Source: Desulfobacterium sp. (GTDB taxonomy: Bacteria; Desulfobacterota; Desulfobacteria; Desulfobacterales; Desulfobacteraceae). From it: DNA of 64,000 bases. Shown one piece after another: positions 61,866-64,000 of the stretch (position 1 is its first letter; every line of letters starts with the position of its first letter). The stretch spans positions 23,829 to 87,828 of the forward strand of contig JAEINR010000019.1 of assembly GCA_016342325.1 (NCBI GenBank). The letters run 5' to 3'. Under the pieces are notes generated by a model. That model was not told the origin of the DNA. It made no database searches and was given only the letters and a program-made list of their open reading frames with translations. Made by a program: the position numbers and the translations under genes.

Positions 61866-61954
61866 AAGGATCTGCTGTAGATCGTCCGCCACTTTTTTTG
61901 CTGATTTTATATAGGTGAATGGCAATGTGTAGGGTTGATAAAACCTTTCCCGGA

Positions 61955-62860
61955 TCAGTTTGCCGTTGTTCGATCCGGATCAAGCAGATTGCCGGGTTCG
62001 ATGTGGATGATGGCGTCCGCAAGATCCGGTAACCGTGAGATGAGATCGGTTTTTATCTGTTCTGCAATGTCATGGCCCTGCTTGATGGTCAGCTCTCCGT
62101 CCACGACCAAGTGAAAATCGATGCGAAGGGTTGAGCCAAGATAGCGGGTTCTGAGTTGATGGATCTCGATCACCCCCGGGTGGCGCTGCACAAGGGTGTT
62201 GATCTCCTCCAGGGTTCCGGGTGAGGCCCCTGCTTCCAGGAGCTCTCCAAATCCCGGCACCAGGATCTTAAACGAGGCCTGGATGATGAAGATCGAGACG
62301 ATCAGGGCACCCACATGGTCGAGAAAGGTGAGGTTCGGGAAGAGCATGGCACCTGCCACGGCCAGGAATACCGGTATCGAGCTGATGGCGTCCAGGCGGT
62401 GGTGCCAGGCATTGGCCTGAAGCGCACTGCTCTTGACCCGTTTTCCTGCTCGGTCGGTCCAGCGGAAGAGAATTTCCTTGGTGACAAGGGAGATTGCCGC
62501 CACAACCAGGGCGATGGGACCGGGGCTTGTACCCGCATCCTCCTGGTGGAGGGTGGTGACTGCGTGCCATCCGACCCCGACACCCGCCAGAAGAAGGACG
62601 GTGCCGATGACGATGGTGACCATGGTTTCGATGCGCTGGTGACCGTGGGGGTGGCACTGGTCCGGCGGTTCAGACCAGAAAAACGATCCCAGAATCACGG
62701 CAACATCCGTGATGGTGTCGGAGAGGCTGTGGACGGCGTCCGCCATGAGGGCCTGGCTATCTCCCAGGATGCCTGCCATAAACTTGATACCGGAGAGCAG
62801 GATATTGGCAATAAGTCCGATCCAGGTGACCCTGCGAACATAGTGCTCAGGGCTGTCCAT
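61955..62860 (-). CDS. Cation diffusion facilitator (CDF) metal exporter
   Basis: 301 residues from ATG at 62860, which has GGAGGAT upstream. Six membrane helices follow. The metal site is ALMADAVHSLSDTITDVAVILG near 37 (HxxxD of helix II) with HRLDAISSIPVF near 148 (HxxxD of helix V). A cytoplasmic C-terminal domain has LRTRYLGSTLRIDFHLVVDGELTIKQGHDIAEQIK (in parts). It would export Zn, Fe or Co. It is coupled to the sigma-54 regulator upstream by a small gap. Confidence 0.93.
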   Translation of the reverse strand: MDSPEHYVRRVTWIGLIANILLSGIKFMAGILGDSQALMADAVHSLSDTITDVAVILGSFFWSEPPDQCHPHGHQRIETMVTIVIGTVLLLAGVGVGWHAVTTLHQEDAGTSPGPIALVVAAISLVTKEILFRWTDRAGKRVKSSALQANAWHHRLDAISSIPVFLAVAGAMLFPNLTFLDHVGALIVSIFIIQASFKILVPGFGELLEAGASPGTLEEINTLVQRHPGVIEIHQLRTRYLGSTLRIDFHLVVDGELTIKQGHDIAEQIKTDLISRLPDLADAIIHIEPGNLLDPDRTTAN

Positions 62861-62880
62861 TATATCCTCCGTTGGGGTTT

Positions 62881-63948
62881 TCATTTGAGGGAGTCTGCAA
62901 AATCGGCCGCCCTGGGGTCTTTTTCAAGGAACCTGTAGAGCGTGGCCCTTCCCACCCCCAGATCCCGGGCCGCCTTTGCCTTGTTTCCCCCGGTTCGTTC
63001 CAGGGCTATTTTCACAGAATCAAGATCGAGTTTACCCGGGGTGACCCTTGGTCCGGGCAGGTGGGGGGGCGGACCGTTTCCCGATACGGCCCTGAGTTCC
63101 ATGGGCAGATCCATGGGCATGATTTCGTTGGATTTGCACCGGACGATGGCGAACTGGACCGCGTTCTGGAGCTCCCTGACATTGCCGGGCCAGTCGTAGT
63201 CCATCATCACCCGGATGGCATCCTTGGAAAATGAGGGCACGGGTGCATGGATCTCGCCCTCGGCCCGCTTCAGGAAATGGGCGATGAGCAGGGGAATGTC
63301 GTTGCGCCTTTCCCTCAAGGGAGGAAGGTGCATGGGTATTACATTGAGCCGGTAGAACAGGTCTTTTCTGAAATTTCCCGTTTCCACCTCCCTGGCAAGG
63401 TTCTTGTTGGTGGCACTGATGATTCTGACGTCCACCTTGATGCTCTTTTCACCTCCCACCCGTTCGAGCACGCCCTCCTGGAGGAATCGCAACAGCTTCA
63501 CCTGCATGGATTTTGGAAGCTCCGCCACCTCATCAAGAAACAGAGTGCCGTTGTGGGCAAGCTCAAACCGTCCCTTTCTTTCCTTCACAGCCCCTGAAAA
63601 CGCCCCCTTGACATGGCCGAACAGTTCGCTTTCCACCAGTCCGTCGGGGATGGCGCCGCAGTTGACCGGTACAAAGGGGGCCCGGGCCCGCTTGCTCTCC
63701 GAGTGAAGGGCTGCGGCCACCCGCTCCTTGCCCGTGCCGGTATCTCCGCTGATGTGGACGGGATAGTCGTACTGGGACACATCCTGTATCTGCTGGAAGA
63801 TCTGGCGCATGGAGTTGTCCTTGCCGATGATGCCGGAAAACGAGGTGAGCTCTTCGGCCCGGGCGGCAAGTTCGGTGTACTCGGTCATGTCCCTGAACGA
63901 GGCGATTACTCCCTTGAATATCTTTTGGGTGCGGCTCTTTTGCAACAT
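62881..63948 (-). CDS. Sigma-54-dependent transcriptional activator, N-terminal sensor missing
   Basis: 355 residues from ATG at 63948. It opens with KIFKGVIASFRDMTEYTELAARAEEL, the last strand of a PAS domain plus linker, so most of a PAS domain is absent. The AAA+ domain has GDTGTGKERVA (Walker A) near 70, ELFGHVKGAFSGAVKER (sigma-54 contact) near 110, DEVAELPKSMQ (Walker B) near 145 and DWPGNVRELQNAV near 258. The C-terminal Fis-type HTH is KAKAARDLGVGRATLYRFLEKD. A stop codon closes the frame upstream at about 63968. A frameshift inside a short run of A at 63938-63941 would join it to a Cys-rich start at 63974. Confidence 0.85.
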   Translation of the reverse strand: MLQKSRTQKIFKGVIASFRDMTEYTELAARAEELTSFSGIIGKDNSMRQIFQQIQDVSQYDYPVHISGDTGTGKERVAAALHSESKRARAPFVPVNCGAIPDGLVESELFGHVKGAFSGAVKERKGRFELAHNGTLFLDEVAELPKSMQVKLLRFLQEGVLERVGGEKSIKVDVRIISATNKNLAREVETGNFRKDLFYRLNVIPMHLPPLRERRNDIPLLIAHFLKRAEGEIHAPVPSFSKDAIRVMMDYDWPGNVRELQNAVQFAIVRCKSNEIMPMDLPMELRAVSGNGPPPHLPGPRVTPGKLDLDSVKIALERTGGNKAKAARDLGVGRATLYRFLEKDPRAADFADSLK

Positions 63949-63974
63949 GCCTGACAACAGTTTTTAGTAGTCAT
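63906..63974 (-). CDS. Short Cys-rich frame with good start, possible true N-terminus of the sigma-54 activator
   Basis: 22 codons from ATG at 63974, with TGAGGA eight bases upstream: MTTKNCCQACCKRAAPKRYS. It overlaps the activator in another frame. One inserted A in AAAA at 63938-63941 would continue it as SRTQKIFKGVIASF into the activator. The start region is better than that at 63948, so either a frameshift in the gene or a sequencing error is likely. Confidence 0.4.
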   Translation of the reverse strand: MTTKNCCQACCKRAAPKRYSRE

Positions 63975-64000
63975 ACATATTCCTCATTTTTTTTTATAGG

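Noticed and set aside
1..64000. tRNA, rRNA, CRISPR, insertion sequence or prophage
   Set aside because: No cloverleaf T-loop arms, no regularly spaced repeat-spacer array, and no transposase or integrase motifs were found by eye. A dedicated scan was not possible.

Overview
The window looks like chromosome from a strictly anaerobic sulfate-reducing bacterium of the Desulfobacterota, probably a Desulfobacterales member. The assignment rests on a complete dissimilatory sulfite reductase locus (dsrA, dsrB, dsrD, dsrN), a tetraheme cytochrome c3, paired MinD-type ATPases carrying ferredoxin inserts with NifX-like proteins, and a polyhydroxyalkanoate (PHA) locus. This is inferred from gene content only; there is no rRNA gene. 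No tRNA, transposase, integrase, phage gene or CRISPR array was found.

Layout. 1-3000 (minus): a translationally coupled operon of a cytidylate-kinase-like protein, an unknown protein, glutamate dehydrogenase and a PEP/pyruvate-binding protein cut by the window edge. 3180-4139 (plus): promoter, fluoride riboswitch, crcB and a DUF190 gene. 4113-10668: a GalT-like protein with a cupin, a HAD protein, a thioredoxin/HEAT protein, and a sensor kinase coupled to a periplasmic binding protein. 10851-15883 (plus): an endonuclease Q-UvrD helicase fusion, a small unknown protein, a CPBP protease and a lytic transglycosylase. 15970-19913 (minus): galU and an Fe-S/NifX/MinD cluster behind a perfect 28-bp palindrome. 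20025-21958: YkgJ-type protein and a DapA-family protein.

22163-28517 is the dsr region: a TPR protein and a kinase-fold-like unknown lead into dsrAB, a leaky-looking terminator, then dsrD and dsrN. It is followed on the minus strand by cytochrome c3, tatC, tatA/B and a DEAD-box helicase. 32242-38693 holds glpB, glpA, a divergent DeoR/GlpR regulator, an ornithine-type aminotransferase and a purine nucleoside phosphorylase. 38924-45386 holds PilZ, serB, a K+ channel remnant, a chemotaxis receptor, cyclophilin, and FmdB/thioredoxin/CcdA. 45505-48086 is a phage-shock module (pspF divergent from pspABC) with a clear sigma-54 promoter. 48200-54107 holds a CoA-disulfide-reductase-like enzyme, enoyl-CoA hydratase, a hybrid histidine kinase, DUF3786 and a HTH protein. 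54226-61363 is the PHA locus: phaR-phaE-phaC-GAF-maoC on minus, and two phasin-like genes with a second PHA synthase on plus. 61527-63974 holds ArsR, a CDF metal exporter and a sigma-54 activator lacking its N-terminal sensor.

The most unusual signal is a dispersed repeat of about 85 bp present five times (upstream of glpB, glpR, the nucleoside phosphorylase, the enoyl-CoA hydratase and maoC). Each copy ends in or near a translation-start region. Four of the five keep one reading frame open, for a peptide resembling NLDKPEPKRFSDSLAKTTR; in one case this peptide is the actual C-terminus of GlpA. In another, a run of seven G/C bases decides whether the upstream protein would read it.
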